Part shown: positions 40,382 through 49,300 of the stretch, one piece after another
How the letters are laid out: each line of letters starts with the position of its first letter
Position numbering within the stretch: the first letter of the stretch is position 1
Assembly (NCBI RefSeq): GCF_027107535.1
Contig: NZ_CP114283.1
Span: 8,618,001-8,682,000 of the forward strand
Length of the DNA stretch: 64,000 bases
Direction of reading: 5' to 3'
DNA from: Streptomyces aurantiacus
Lineage (GTDB): Bacteria > Actinomycetota > Actinomycetes > Streptomycetales > Streptomycetaceae
Made by a program: the position numbers and the translations under genes
Notes under the pieces: model-generated
What the model was told of the DNA's origin: nothing
The model's input: the letters and a program-made list of their open reading frames with translations, nothing else
Databases searched by the model: none

Positions 40382-40475
40382 GCGGGCCTGCCTCGCCGCA
40401 GGCGTCGCGGCCCCCACCGGCCGGGACCGCGGCCCGGCCGACCTGCGTCGCGCCGCGGAGCAGGTCGGCACGTCG

Positions 40476-40502
40476 ACCGCACGGACTTCCAGACCGTGCG
40501 GT
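40476..40502. terminator. Terminator between NLP/P60 and the response regulator
   Basis: A perfect 9-bp stem (ACCGCACGG with CCGTGCGGT) and a 9-nt loop between two converging genes; it ends 12 bp before the regulator stop. Confidence 0.65.
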
Positions 40503-40514
40503 GGAACCCTGCCG

Positions 40515-41276
40515 TCAGACCAGCCGTCGCGCTGTCGCCCACCGCGTCAGCTCGTGCCGGTTCGACAGCTGCAGCTTCCGCAGCACCGCCGACACGTGCG
40601 ACTCGACGGTCTTCACCGAGATGAACAGCTGCTTGGCGATCTCCTTGTACGCGTACCCGCGGGCGATGAGGCGCAGGACCTCCCGCTCGCGCTGGGTGAG
40701 GCGGTCGAGGTCCTCGTCGACGGGCGGGGCGTCGGTCGACGCGAACGCGTCGAGGACGAAGCCGGCCAGGCGGGGCGAGAAGACCGCGTCGCCGTCCTGG
40801 ACGCGGAAGACGGAGTCGACGAGGTCGGTGCCGGTGATCGTCTTCGTGACGTAGCCACGGGCGCCGCCGCGGATCACACCGATGACGTCCTCCGCGGCGT
40901 CGGACACGGACAGCGCGAGGAACCGCACCGGCTGCTCGGCGTCGGCCATCAACGGCGAGCAGCGGCGCAGGACTTCGACCCCGCCGCCGCCCGGCAGGTG
41001 CACGTCGAGGAGGACGACCTCGGGGCGGGTCGCGGTGATGACCGTGACCGCCTGGTCGACGTCCGCGGCCTCGCCGACCACTTCGACGCCGGTCCGCTCG
41101 GTCTGCCCGATCTCCGCCTGGACTCCCGTACGGAACATGCGGTGGTCGTCGACGAGGACCACGCGCACGTGTCGTCCGGGGCCGGTGACGGCCGGATCGG
41201 GGGCGCCGGCCGCGCCCGCGCCGGGCGCACCGGCGTCCGGCCCGGCCGCTCCGGTCGGTTCGTTCGCGTCGCTCAT
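40515..41276 (-). CDS. LuxR/NarL-type response regulator
   Basis: 253 residues. An Ala/Gly-rich 35-residue leader precedes a receiver domain: the acidic pair is in VVLVDDHRMF, the phospho-acceptor aspartate in VVLLDVHLPGGGG, and the conserved Thr/Ser region in LALSVSDAAEDV and the lysine in VTKTI. The C-terminal LuxR helix-turn-helix is LTQREREVLRLIARGYAYKEIAKQLF then VKTVESHVSAVLRKL. The ATG at 41276 overlaps the kinase stop by 4 bp, so it is the partner of that kinase. Targets are probably the divergent PspC gene and itself. Confidence 0.96.
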   Translation of the reverse strand: MSDANEPTGAAGPDAGAPGAGAAGAPDPAVTGPGRHVRVVLVDDHRMFRTGVQAEIGQTERTGVEVVGEAADVDQAVTVITATRPEVVLLDVHLPGGGGVEVLRRCSPLMADAEQPVRFLALSVSDAAEDVIGVIRGGARGYVTKTITGTDLVDSVFRVQDGDAVFSPRLAGFVLDAFASTDAPPVDEDLDRLTQREREVLRLIARGYAYKEIAKQLFISVKTVESHVSAVLRKLQLSNRHELTRWATARRLV

Positions 41277-42556
41277 GTCTCCGCCCTCTCCATCTCCAGC
41301 TCGACCTCCGTGCCGCCGCCCGGCACCGCGCGCAGCCGCGCCGTCCCGCCGTTGCGCTCCATGCGGCCGATGATCGATTCTCTGACGCCCATGCGGTCGG
41401 CGGGTATCGAGTCCAGGTCGAATCCGGGACCGCGGTCCCGGACCGACACGAAGACGGTCCTTCCCTCGACCTCGGCGAAGACCTGCACCGCGCCGCCCTC
41501 GCCACCGTACTTGGCCGCGTTCACCATGGCTTCCCTCGCGGCCTGCATCTGGGCGCCGGTCCTGTCGTCGAGGGGGCAGTCGCCGACGACCACGACCTCG
41601 ATGGGAACCCCGTGCTTGTCCTCGACCTCCGCCGCGCTGCGCTTGACGGCCTCGGCGAGGGTGTCGGGCTCCTCCGCCTCGTCCTTGCCGGTGCCCTCCG
41701 GTTTGTAGAGCCAGTTGCGCAGGTCGCGCTCCTGGGCGCGGGCGAGGCGCCGGACCTCGCTCGCGTTCTCCGCGTTGCGCTGTATCAGTGTCAGGGTGTG
41801 CAGCACCGAGTCGTGGACGTGCGCGGCGACTTCGGCCCGCTCCTGCGCGCGGATGCGCATCAGGCGCTCCTCGGAGAGGTCCTGGGTCATGCGCACGAGA
41901 TACGGACCGGCCAGCAGCGCTATCCCGACGAGGACGGCGAGCGCGGCCTGCAGCACCGAACCGAGGTGGGCGGCGGAGCCCTGCAGGACGAACATCCCGG
42001 AGACTCCCGCGGCGACGAGCAGGACCCCGGCCGCGGAGCGGAGCAGTGAGATCGTGCGCTTGCGGCGGCCGGCCTCCATCCAGCGGGCCCGCCGCGCATT
42101 GTCCGCCTGGCGCCAGACCAGGGCCACGCCCGCGCCGACGAGGACGGTGGGCCAGAGGTAGGCCTTGGCCCCGCCGCTCAGATCGACGTTCCCGACGAAG
42201 ATCATGGCCACCACGACCATGGCGAGCAGCGCGACGATCTGGCCCTTGTCGGGCTTGCGGGCGACGAGCCTGCGGCGGCCGTCGGGCGCCGTCTCGGTGG
42301 CGAGCGCGGGAGGCCGCTGGGCGTCCACGCCGCCGACGCCGAGCGGGACGAAGAACCAGAACGACGCGTACAGCAGGGCTCCCAGGCCGTCCGCCATGAA
42401 CAGGCCCACGAAGACCAGCCGCACCCAGATCACGGGCAGGCCGAGATGCCCCGCGAGCCCCCGCGCCACGCCCCCGAGCCAGCGTCCGTCGCTGCTGCGG
42501 TAGAGCTTGCGCGGAGGCCGCGGGTCCTCGACGGTCAGAGTTGCGGCTTCCGGCAT
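41273..42556 (-). CDS. Histidine kinase with N-terminal PspC domain
   Basis: 427 residues from the ATG at 42556; a GTG at 42571 or ATG at 42592 are alternatives, none with a good ribosome binding site. Residues about 16-76 are a PspC domain (KLYRSSDGRWLGGVARGLAGHLGLPVIWVRLVFV). More membrane segments follow (IVALLAMVVVAMIFVG, WPTVLVGAGVALVW, GVLLVAAGVSGMFVL, LAVLVGIALLAGPYLV). The HisKA_3 phospho-site is His248 in AAHVHDSVLHTLTLIQ, and the ATP domain has NAAKYGG and DRGPGFD. PspC domains respond to envelope stress, so this is probably an envelope-stress kinase like those of LiaRS type. Confidence 0.94.
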   Translation of the reverse strand: MPEAATLTVEDPRPPRKLYRSSDGRWLGGVARGLAGHLGLPVIWVRLVFVGLFMADGLGALLYASFWFFVPLGVGGVDAQRPPALATETAPDGRRRLVARKPDKGQIVALLAMVVVAMIFVGNVDLSGGAKAYLWPTVLVGAGVALVWRQADNARRARWMEAGRRKRTISLLRSAAGVLLVAAGVSGMFVLQGSAAHLGSVLQAALAVLVGIALLAGPYLVRMTQDLSEERLMRIRAQERAEVAAHVHDSVLHTLTLIQRNAENASEVRRLARAQERDLRNWLYKPEGTGKDEAEEPDTLAEAVKRSAAEVEDKHGVPIEVVVVGDCPLDDRTGAQMQAAREAMVNAAKYGGEGGAVQVFAEVEGRTVFVSVRDRGPGFDLDSIPADRMGVRESIIGRMERNGGTARLRAVPGGGTEVELEMERAET

Positions 42557-42766
42557 GCCATCGATGTTCACATGCCGGGCGCCGCCGGGCATCAGGGTCC
42601 ACCCCCGAGACTCCCCTGATCTTCGAAACCCGGCCTCCCGGACGGCGCCGGAGGGGCCGTGACGGCCTGTACGCCGCGTATGAGGGTTGTTCCCGGGGTC
42701 GATCTCAGGGTTCGGCCAGGGTCGTACCGACTGCCGCCGGGCCGCCTCGGCCGTCACCATGGACGT

Positions 42767-44170
42767 ATGACAGATCAGCAGCACGCCGCGGCGGGCCCGG
42801 CCCCGGGTGCCGAGCCGCGGGACGCCGTGCCCGCGGGCGCCCCGGCGGCCGCGGGCGGGGGGCCGCGCCCGCCCGGGGAGCGCGGGGAGGGCGGGGACCC
42901 GGAGGTGCCCGGGGTCGCGCGCGGGTTCCGGCGCGACCGGCGGCACAAGATGCTGGGCGGTGTGTGCGCGGGGCTCGGGCGGCAGTGCGACATGGACCCG
43001 GTGATCTTCCGGATCGTGCTCGCGGTGCTCTCGGCGACCGGCGGCATCGGCCTCATCTTCTACGGCTTCGCCTGGCTCTTCGTCGCCTACGACGACGAGG
43101 AGGAGAACGAGGTGCGCAAGCTCCTCACCGGCCGCGTGGACGGCCATGCGCTGGCCGCCGTGCTGTTCGCCCTGGTCGGGTGCGGGGTGTTCCTCTCCAT
43201 GCTGAACAACAGCGGCGTGCTGACCTTCGCGGCGACGCTCGCGCTGCTGCTCGCGGGCGCCGGCTACTGGTCGCGGCAGCGCGGCGCCCACGACCCCGAC
43301 CCGCTCGCCGCCCAGGCCGTCGCCGACGCCCCGCCGGAGGCCCAGGCCCCGCCCGTGCCCGCCTCCTTCCCCTCCTGGTGGCGGGAGCCCATCGTCAAGG
43401 ACGGCACGTACGAGGGCGGCACGGGCTATCTGTGGGGCCCCAGGGGCGCGCGGGAGCGTGACATCGCGGCGGCGGTCACCATCGCGCACGGCGGCGGTTC
43501 CGGCAGGGATCCGCGGTCGCGGGAGGCCACACCGCGCGGCTCCCGCTGGATCGGCGGCTGGGTGTTCCTGCTCGCCCTCCTCGCGGGCGGGCTCGGTACG
43601 AGCCTGACCTGGGAGGACCACGCGCTCGGCACCAGTCTGCAGACCGGTCTGGCCTGTGCGCTCGCCGTGCTCGGCCTGGGCATCGCGGTGAGCGCGTTCC
43701 TCGGGCGTACGGGAGCGGGGTCGGTCTTCCTCGCGATCGTCACGGCGGCCCTGCTGGCCTGTTCGGCGGCACTGCCGAAGGACATCAGCACCCATTGGGT
43801 GCGCACGGACTGGGCACCGGCCACGGCGTCGGCCGTACTGGACGACTACAACGTCGGCACGGGCGTCGGCACACTCGATCTCAGCGGGATCGACCTGGAG
43901 AAGGGCCAGACGGTGACGACGAACGCCGAGGTGGGCATGGGGCAGCTCAAGGTGGTCGTCCCGAAGGACGCGACGGTGAAGCTGCTCATCGAGGTGGGTG
44001 TCGGTGACATCCAGTTGCCTGGTGACGACAAGCAGGACGTGGACGTGGCTCCCGGCAAGCACAAGGAGCTGACCCTCGCGCCCGCGGACGGGAGCAAGGA
44101 CGGCGGCACGCTCGACCTCACTCTCGAAGTCGGAATCGGACAGGCGGAGGTGGCCCGTGCTGCGTCATGA
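42767..44170 (+). CDS. PspC-domain membrane protein with LiaF-like C-terminus
   Basis: 467 residues from the ATG at 42767. After a 50-residue Gly/Pro/Ala-rich leader, a PspC domain (RDRRHKMLGGVCAGLGRQCDMDPVIFRIVLAVLSA) is followed by several membrane segments in two groups. The C-terminal 130 residues are beta-rich with regularly spaced VGTGVGTLDLSGID, VGMGQLKVVVPKDATV, VGVGDIQLPG and LEVGIGQAEV, the pattern seen in LiaF/DUF2154-type domains. LiaF proteins restrain a kinase of the LiaS type; the divergent kinase-regulator pair next door makes this role likely. Confidence 0.92.
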   Translation: MTDQQHAAAGPAPGAEPRDAVPAGAPAAAGGGPRPPGERGEGGDPEVPGVARGFRRDRRHKMLGGVCAGLGRQCDMDPVIFRIVLAVLSATGGIGLIFYGFAWLFVAYDDEEENEVRKLLTGRVDGHALAAVLFALVGCGVFLSMLNNSGVLTFAATLALLLAGAGYWSRQRGAHDPDPLAAQAVADAPPEAQAPPVPASFPSWWREPIVKDGTYEGGTGYLWGPRGARERDIAAAVTIAHGGGSGRDPRSREATPRGSRWIGGWVFLLALLAGGLGTSLTWEDHALGTSLQTGLACALAVLGLGIAVSAFLGRTGAGSVFLAIVTAALLACSAALPKDISTHWVRTDWAPATASAVLDDYNVGTGVGTLDLSGIDLEKGQTVTTNAEVGMGQLKVVVPKDATVKLLIEVGVGDIQLPGDDKQDVDVAPGKHKELTLAPADGSKDGGTLDLTLEVGIGQAEVARAAS

Positions 44171-44399
44171 GTTCCAGCCCGGCCGGCTCGTCGCGGGCTT
44201 CTTCCTCACCCTCACGGGGGTCGTCTACGCCGGCGACGCGGGCGGCCTCTGGGAGACCCCGTGGTTCGCGGTGATCCCGCTCACCAGTGCGGGGCTGTGC
44301 CTGGCGGCCCTGGCGGGCAGCGCGGCGCACGGACTGCGCCGTCAGCGCGGCGACCACCGCGAGCTGCCCGGGCGGGACGACAAGCACGTCCGCGGCTGA
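44157..44399 (+). CDS. Small two-helix membrane protein
   Basis: 80 residues from the GTG at 44157, overlapping the end of the PspC gene by 14 bp. Two hydrophobic segments, LVAGFFLTLTGVVYAGDAGG and WFAVIPLTSAGLCLAALAG, precede a basic tail. No family name is recognised. The overlap implies co-translation with the PspC protein, perhaps as an accessory. Its stop codon lies in the loop of the terminator at 44384-44412. Confidence 0.75.
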   Translation: MLRHEFQPGRLVAGFFLTLTGVVYAGDAGGLWETPWFAVIPLTSAGLCLAALAGSAAHGLRRQRGDHRELPGRDDKHVRG

Positions 44400-44412
44400 G
44401 CCGCGGACGTGC
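44384..44412. terminator. Terminator overlapping the end of the small membrane-protein gene
   Basis: A perfect 13-bp stem (GCACGTCCGCGGC with its complement) whose 3-nt loop is the TGA stop codon at 44397-44399. It also serves the converging DoxX gene 30 bp away. Confidence 0.8.
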
Positions 44413-44442
44413 GGAATGCTGTACCCCGGCGAGGGCGGGTGG

Positions 44443-44976
44443 CTAGTAGGCGCCCGTCCGGTGCCTGCGCCGGGAGCGGATCATGGCGTCCACGGAGAAC
44501 ACCGACGCGCCGGCCAGGACGAGGGGCAGCCAGGCCATCAGGTAGGGGAGGTCGTTGCCGTAGTAGTACGGGTCCGAGGCCCAGCTCACCGTCAGCCAGA
44601 GGCTGAGCGAGATCAGCGCCCCGCCGAACGCGGCGAGGCGGGTGAGGAGGCCGATCAGGGTGCCGATCCCCACGGCGAGCTCACCCAGGGCGATGGCATA
44701 GCCGAAGCCGACGGGGTTCTTGAGGGACAGGTCGACGAGGGCGGGAATGGCCGACGAGTCACGGACCGCACGCATCATGTCGCCGATGGAGCCCGCCCCG
44801 GCGTCGGACATGAAGGCACTGTCGGTGAGCTTGTCCAGCCCCGCGTAGATGAAGGTGACACCGAGGAAGACCCTCAGCGGAAGCAGCGCGTACCGGGTGG
44901 CGGTTCCCCGCCAGTCACCGCCGCCGCCGTCGTCCGTGTACCCGGAGTGTGTGTCCATCCGCATGCCGTGAGCCAT
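44443..44976 (-). CDS. DoxX family membrane protein
   Basis: 177 residues from the ATG at 44976, with GGAGGG upstream. A 30-residue leader precedes the DoxX fold: LLPLRVFLGVTFIYAGLDKL (the usual start of the family), then AIALGELAVGIGTLIGLLTRLAAFGGALISLSLWLTV with its charged pairs, then PYLMAWLPLVLAGASVFSVD. Four membrane helices are expected. DoxX proteins are linked to respiratory or oxidative-stress membrane complexes, but a specific reaction cannot be assigned. Converges on the small membrane-protein gene. Confidence 0.92.
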   Translation of the reverse strand: MAHGMRMDTHSGYTDDGGGGDWRGTATRYALLPLRVFLGVTFIYAGLDKLTDSAFMSDAGAGSIGDMMRAVRDSSAIPALVDLSLKNPVGFGYAIALGELAVGIGTLIGLLTRLAAFGGALISLSLWLTVSWASDPYYYGNDLPYLMAWLPLVLAGASVFSVDAMIRSRRRHRTGAY

Positions 44977-45202
44977 AGCCCTCCGCCACCTCTCGAGCGC
45001 GCCGAACGGTTCACCCCTCAACAGACAATACGTACGACTGCGAGTCTCCGCTCAGGACAGGACGCACAAATTTTCACCACGTCCGCCCGAACATCCCTTT
45101 TGGGCCTCGATGACCCGGTGGCCCGGTGGGAGTTCCGCCGACGCGGCCGGTCGCCCGGCGAGGGGCCGGCCGGGTGTCCCCGGGCGGCCGAGGGACCTGC
45201 CC

Positions 45203-46477
45203 TCAGTCCGTCACGTCGATCTCCACCCGGTTCGTCTCCACCCCGGCCGCGGTGACGACCTGCACCTCGACCCGCCCCGGTTCCACGTCCGCGGGCACCG
45301 GCACGGTGAGCACCGCGTCGGACGGGTTGCTGAACCCTCCGGCCACCGGCACCAGCGGCACATGCACGTGCACCGCGCCGATCCGCACCACCATCCGGGA
45401 CAGCCGGTCCGCGCTCTGCGCCCCGGGCGGCACGAACCCGGCGCCCCTGATCTCGATGTCGTCCCCGGTCCGGATCGGCGCGTCCAGGTCCCCGGCCTCG
45501 CGCGCCCGCACGACCGAGAGGATCACCGGCCGCCCGCCCTCGGCGTACTTCCCGGCGACATAGGTGGCGGCCGACACCAGTACCACCACCGCGAGACCCC
45601 ACGGGAGGTCCGGCAGTTGGTCGGGCCGCCGCGCCAGCCGTACCGCCGCGAACACCAGCGCGACGGCACCCAGTACGACGTACTGCGTGTCCGCGAAACT
45701 GCCGCGGCCGGAGTCGTCGGTCAGCAGGTCGGCGGCCCGGGGCCGGTCGGCCCGTACCTTCTGCAGCCGCTGTCCGAGAACCCTCAGCCCCACCACCCGC
45801 CGCACCAGGACGGCGATCCCGCACACGACGGCGAGGACGGTCACGATGCCCGCGCCCCGGGCGAGTTCGAGCCCTTCGATCAGGGCGTCCCGTTCCGTGT
45901 GCGAGGACGCTCCGGCCAGCCGTCCCGCCAGCAGCAACACCGCGTAGACGACGAACAGGACCCAGCCGGCGGCCATCACACGGGAGGTGGACAGCCGGTT
46001 GTCCTCACCGATGACCGGTGCCAGCACCCCGCCGCGCGCCCGGTGCAGCCACGAGGCCGCAGTCAGCAGCCCGCCCACGACGACCGCGGCGAGCAGCCCC
46101 GCGGTGCGCGCGGGCGTCCAGCCCGCCCCGATCGCGGTGAGTGCCTGCACCAGCAGCAGGATCCCCACGAAGCCCCATACGGCCATGACGGTCCGCCGCC
46201 ACACGAGGCCGAGCCACACCTCTCCCTCGGCCCGTCCACGCTCGGCGACGAGGTCCGCGGACTGGGTCAGCGCGTCGGACACCCACTGCCGGGATGCCCC
46301 GGCCGAGTGCGCGACCGCGGCGGGCAGCCCGTGTCCCGACGCCAGTTCGTCGCGCTTGGAGAGGAACGCGGCGACGGCCCGCCGATGGCCCTCGCGCGCC
46401 CCGTGCGGACAGCCCCCGCAGGTGCAGCCGCCCTCGTGCGCGCCCCGACCGGCTCCCCGGCCGGGGTCACGCCCCAT
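45203..46477 (-). CDS. Membrane protein with Cys-rich N-terminus and IPT/TIG-like C-terminus
   Basis: 424 residues from the ATG at 46477 (GGAGG about 11 bp upstream). The N-terminus has three close cysteines (GGCTCGGCPHG), which may bind a metal. About six hydrophobic segments follow (WGFVGILLLVQALTAIG, GLLAAVVVGGLLTAA, GWVLFVVYAVLLLAGRLAG, GIVTVLAVVCGIAVLV, TQYVVLGAVALVFAAV, LAVVVLVSAATYVAG). The last 120 residues are beta-rich, with TGDDIEIRGAGFVPP and VTAAGVETNRVEIDV, resembling an immunoglobulin-like IPT/TIG fold. No named family is recognised; function unknown. Confidence 0.75.
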   Translation of the reverse strand: MGRDPGRGAGRGAHEGGCTCGGCPHGAREGHRRAVAAFLSKRDELASGHGLPAAVAHSAGASRQWVSDALTQSADLVAERGRAEGEVWLGLVWRRTVMAVWGFVGILLLVQALTAIGAGWTPARTAGLLAAVVVGGLLTAASWLHRARGGVLAPVIGEDNRLSTSRVMAAGWVLFVVYAVLLLAGRLAGASSHTERDALIEGLELARGAGIVTVLAVVCGIAVLVRRVVGLRVLGQRLQKVRADRPRAADLLTDDSGRGSFADTQYVVLGAVALVFAAVRLARRPDQLPDLPWGLAVVVLVSAATYVAGKYAEGGRPVILSVVRAREAGDLDAPIRTGDDIEIRGAGFVPPGAQSADRLSRMVVRIGAVHVHVPLVPVAGGFSNPSDAVLTVPVPADVEPGRVEVQVVTAAGVETNRVEIDVTD

Positions 46478-46702
46478 GCCCTGTCCAGCCTCCTGCACCG
46501 CCACGCCCGTTGCCGCCTTCCGCACCGCTCCGTCGAAAACCTGATCGGGCGTACAACCGCCCACCGCACATCTGCGCAGCCGCACAACCGCCTTGTGACG
46601 ACAGCGCATTGTGCCGTACCCCACACCCCCCGCAGCCGCCAGGTCTGGTCAGCGCGGGTGAACCGCCCACCCCCGTGTTGACCCGGCTGCGAGAATTTCC
46701 GT

Positions 46703-47611
46703 ATGGCCGAGATCATCCAGCGCGACGGGACCTGGGCCTTCGACGGCAGTACGGTCCGGATCACCCCGGGCCTGCACCGTTCCGTGCCGCTGTTCCGGCA
46801 GACGTACGGCGAGGTCGCCGTGCCCCTCGAAGCGGTCTCGGGGGTCGTCTACGAGCCCGAACGCAAGCGCGGCCGCCTGCGTCTGAGGCTGCGCGAGGGT
46901 GCCGACCCGCTGCTCCAGGCGACCGGGGGACGGCTGCCCGACGCGGCCGATCCGTACCGGCTGTCTGTGGACATCGACCGCTCGGGCGTCGCCGAGTACG
47001 TCGCCGAGGAGATCCGCCACGCGCTGCTCCTCGAACAGGTCCCCGAGGAAGCCGCCCGGACGTACCTCCTGCCCGGCCCGCCCGTGCCCGTCTCGGTCCG
47101 CTCCAGCGACGGCACGGTGTCCTTCGACGGCGTCCAGGTCCGTATCGACTGGAGCGACACCTCCGACCGGGTGAAGCGGGCGACGGGCCCTCGCATCATC
47201 GGTCTGCCGGATCTCGTGCGGGTGGAGTGGCTGCCCAACTCCGGTTACGAGGACGGTTTCCTGCGGTTCGTGACCCACGACTCGGTGTTCTCCAAACTGC
47301 CGCCGGAGAAGGACCCGTTCGCCCTCGACCTGTGGGGCAGCACGCGCCGCGACCTGCTCACGGCCCTCGTCGCCACCGCGGTCATGGCCCGTCTCCCGCA
47401 CCCGTCCACGCGGGCCGGCGACCACGCACAGGGCGATCCGCCGCGCCTGCCGTCCGCCCCCGGCGACACCGCTCGGTCCCGGCCGTCCCCGCGGGACGAC
47501 CACGACGTCCTGCTGCGCCGGCTGCGGGAGCTGGGCGAACTGCACCGCGACGGCGTGCTCACCGACGAGGAGTTCGCGACGACGAAGGCGGCCGTGCTGC
47601 GCGGGTTCTAG
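46703..47611 (+). CDS. DUF4429 protein with C-terminal SHOCT motif
   Basis: 302 residues from the ATG at 46703. Two similar beta-rich DUF4429 units are visible: one opening IIQRDGTWAFDGSTVRITPG, the other VRSSDGTVSFDGVQVRIDW. The C-terminal 30 residues, LRRLRELGELHRDGVLTDEEFATTKAAVL, are a SHOCT motif, a short helical pair found on many actinobacterial proteins of unknown role. No membrane segment is seen. The family is widespread in Streptomyces with no proven function. Confidence 0.9.
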   Translation: MAEIIQRDGTWAFDGSTVRITPGLHRSVPLFRQTYGEVAVPLEAVSGVVYEPERKRGRLRLRLREGADPLLQATGGRLPDAADPYRLSVDIDRSGVAEYVAEEIRHALLLEQVPEEAARTYLLPGPPVPVSVRSSDGTVSFDGVQVRIDWSDTSDRVKRATGPRIIGLPDLVRVEWLPNSGYEDGFLRFVTHDSVFSKLPPEKDPFALDLWGSTRRDLLTALVATAVMARLPHPSTRAGDHAQGDPPRLPSAPGDTARSRPSPRDDHDVLLRRLRELGELHRDGVLTDEEFATTKAAVLRGF

Positions 47612-47651
47612 GACCGGGGCGGTCGCTCGCTCGGGGCGGTTCACGGCATCG

Positions 47652-48446
47652 TCAGGACAGCAGGTCCGGCTCGCTGCGGCTGATGTCCTGCCACAGCGGC
47701 TGGTAGTTGATCCACGCGACCAGATCCCCGCCGAGCTGCTCCCGGGTGGCGACCGCCTGCTTGTGGTCGATCAGCACGGGGCGCCCCGCCGCGCACGCGG
47801 TCAGCTGCACCTGGCAGGACCGCTCCATCGACAGGAACCACCAGGCCGCCGCGTCCACCGAGTCGCCGACCGTCAGCAGCCCGTGGTTGCGCAGCACGAG
47901 CGCCTTGCACGAGCCGAGCGCGGAGGCGATCCGCCGTCCCTCCTCGGCGTCCACGGCGACGCCCGAGTACGCGTCGTAGAGCGCGTGGTCCTCGTAGAAG
48001 GCGCAGCTCTCCTGGGTGATCGGGTCGAGCAGGTCGCCGAGCGCGGACAGCGCGCGCCCGTTGACCGAGTGGCAGTGGGCGACCGCGACGACGTCGGGAC
48101 GGGCCGCGTGCACCTGGGCGTGCACGGTGAACGCGGCCTGGTTCACGTGGTAGCGGCCTTCGAGCACCTGCCCCTCGCCGTTGGCCATCACGAGGTCACC
48201 GACGGTGACGTGCTTGAACGGCATCCCGAACGGGTTGACCCAGAAGCAGTCGCTGTACTCGGGGTCGCGTGCGGTGATGTGACCGGAGACCCCGTCCTCG
48301 AAACCGAGCCGGCCGAAGAGCCTGAGCGCGCCCGCCAGCCGTTCCTTGCGGTGCCGGCGCTCGTCGTCGAGCGACTCGTGCATGGGCGGCATGGCGAACC
48401 GCAGCCGGTCGGTGGGAAGGGGCAGGGGCGGGGTGGGCCCGTGCAT
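47652..48446 (-). CDS. Class II aldolase/adducin family protein
   Basis: 264 residues from the ATG at 48446, with GGAGG 4 bp upstream. The class II aldolase fold is marked by LFGRLGFEDGVSGHITARDPE (substrate loop), the zinc ligands HCHSVNGRAL (two histidines) and LRNHGLLTVGDSV (third histidine). Family members are L-fuculose-phosphate or related aldolases, or decarboxylases; the residues visible here do not settle the substrate. It stands alone on its strand. Confidence 0.92.
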   Translation of the reverse strand: MHGPTPPLPLPTDRLRFAMPPMHESLDDERRHRKERLAGALRLFGRLGFEDGVSGHITARDPEYSDCFWVNPFGMPFKHVTVGDLVMANGEGQVLEGRYHVNQAAFTVHAQVHAARPDVVAVAHCHSVNGRALSALGDLLDPITQESCAFYEDHALYDAYSGVAVDAEEGRRIASALGSCKALVLRNHGLLTVGDSVDAAAWWFLSMERSCQVQLTACAAGRPVLIDHKQAVATREQLGGDLVAWINYQPLWQDISRSEPDLLS

Positions 48447-48692
48447 ATGTCCTCCAGCCCTGAGGAACGGACTCCGTACGTGGTTACGGGCGGGAAGTTA
48501 CCGGCGGTCCGCGCAGGAAAACAGAGATGCAGGAGAAGAGAGTGCACAACCGTTGTACGGGGTTACTGGTCTGCCTGACTGGAACACCGATCGGTCGGGC
48601 ACCTGCACCGACGCCCCCTGGAGGACCCCCTTGCGCAGTAACCCCCACACGCTGCGCGGACCGCGCCCCGCGACCGCATCCCCCGCCCGCCC

Positions 48693-49241
48693 ATGAAGAG
48701 AACCGAGCGCCTCATCGCGGACATGCTCCGACAGGTCGCCACCCGCGACGTGGTCGTCCTGGACGACCCCGGCGGGTCCCCCCGCCGCCTCGCCGCACTC
48801 ACCTACATCGCCGTCCAGTACGGCTTCCGGTACGAGGAGACGAGCAGACTCGGCCAGACACTTCAGGTCCGGCTGGTCCGTGACCCGCGCCCCGAGGCCC
48901 GCGAGCGCAGTACGGCGGCTCTCGGCCGGCTCGCCGCGGGCCGCGCCCCGGGCATGCGGCCGGGCACGCTCAAGCCCCTGCCGGACGTGGCACCGGCGGT
49001 GGGGCTGCTCAGGACCCGTATCGAGTTCGACGCCCTGGCCGACGACCTCGACTGGCGTCGCAAGGCCGTCTTCATGACCGCCAGCGCGGCCCTGATGGCT
49101 CTGCTGCTGATCCCCGCGGGCTGGAGGGCGTCACTCGCCGCGAGCGCCACCATGGCCGCGGTGTTCACGGTCGTCCTGCGCCTGGAGGTGTTACGGAGGG
49201 ACCGGCTCGCCCGGCGCCTGCGGTCGGCGGGACTGATCTGA
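48693..49241 (+). CDS. Hypothetical membrane protein with a TTA codon
   Basis: 182 residues from the ATG at 48693, with no good ribosome binding site. The N-terminal 120 residues look soluble and mixed alpha/beta. Two close hydrophobic segments follow, AVFMTASAALMALLLIPAG and ASLAASATMAAVFTVVLRL, then a very basic tail. Leu167 is a TTA codon (49191-49193), so its translation should need the bldA tRNA, as for many developmental or conditional Streptomyces genes. No family is recognised. Confidence 0.7.
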   Translation: MKRTERLIADMLRQVATRDVVVLDDPGGSPRRLAALTYIAVQYGFRYEETSRLGQTLQVRLVRDPRPEARERSTAALGRLAAGRAPGMRPGTLKPLPDVAPAVGLLRTRIEFDALADDLDWRRKAVFMTASAALMALLLIPAGWRASLAASATMAAVFTVVLRLEVLRRDRLARRLRSAGLI

Positions 49242-49300
49242 GGCTCTTTCCCGCCGAAAGGGCGACAGCGGATGTCGGGTAACGGCGCCAGACTCCTCGT

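Noticed and set aside
40392..40453. A hairpin-like GC-rich stretch after the second NLP/P60 gene
   Set aside because: The pairing is broken and can be explained by GC content; the perfect hairpin at 40476-40502 is the better terminator.
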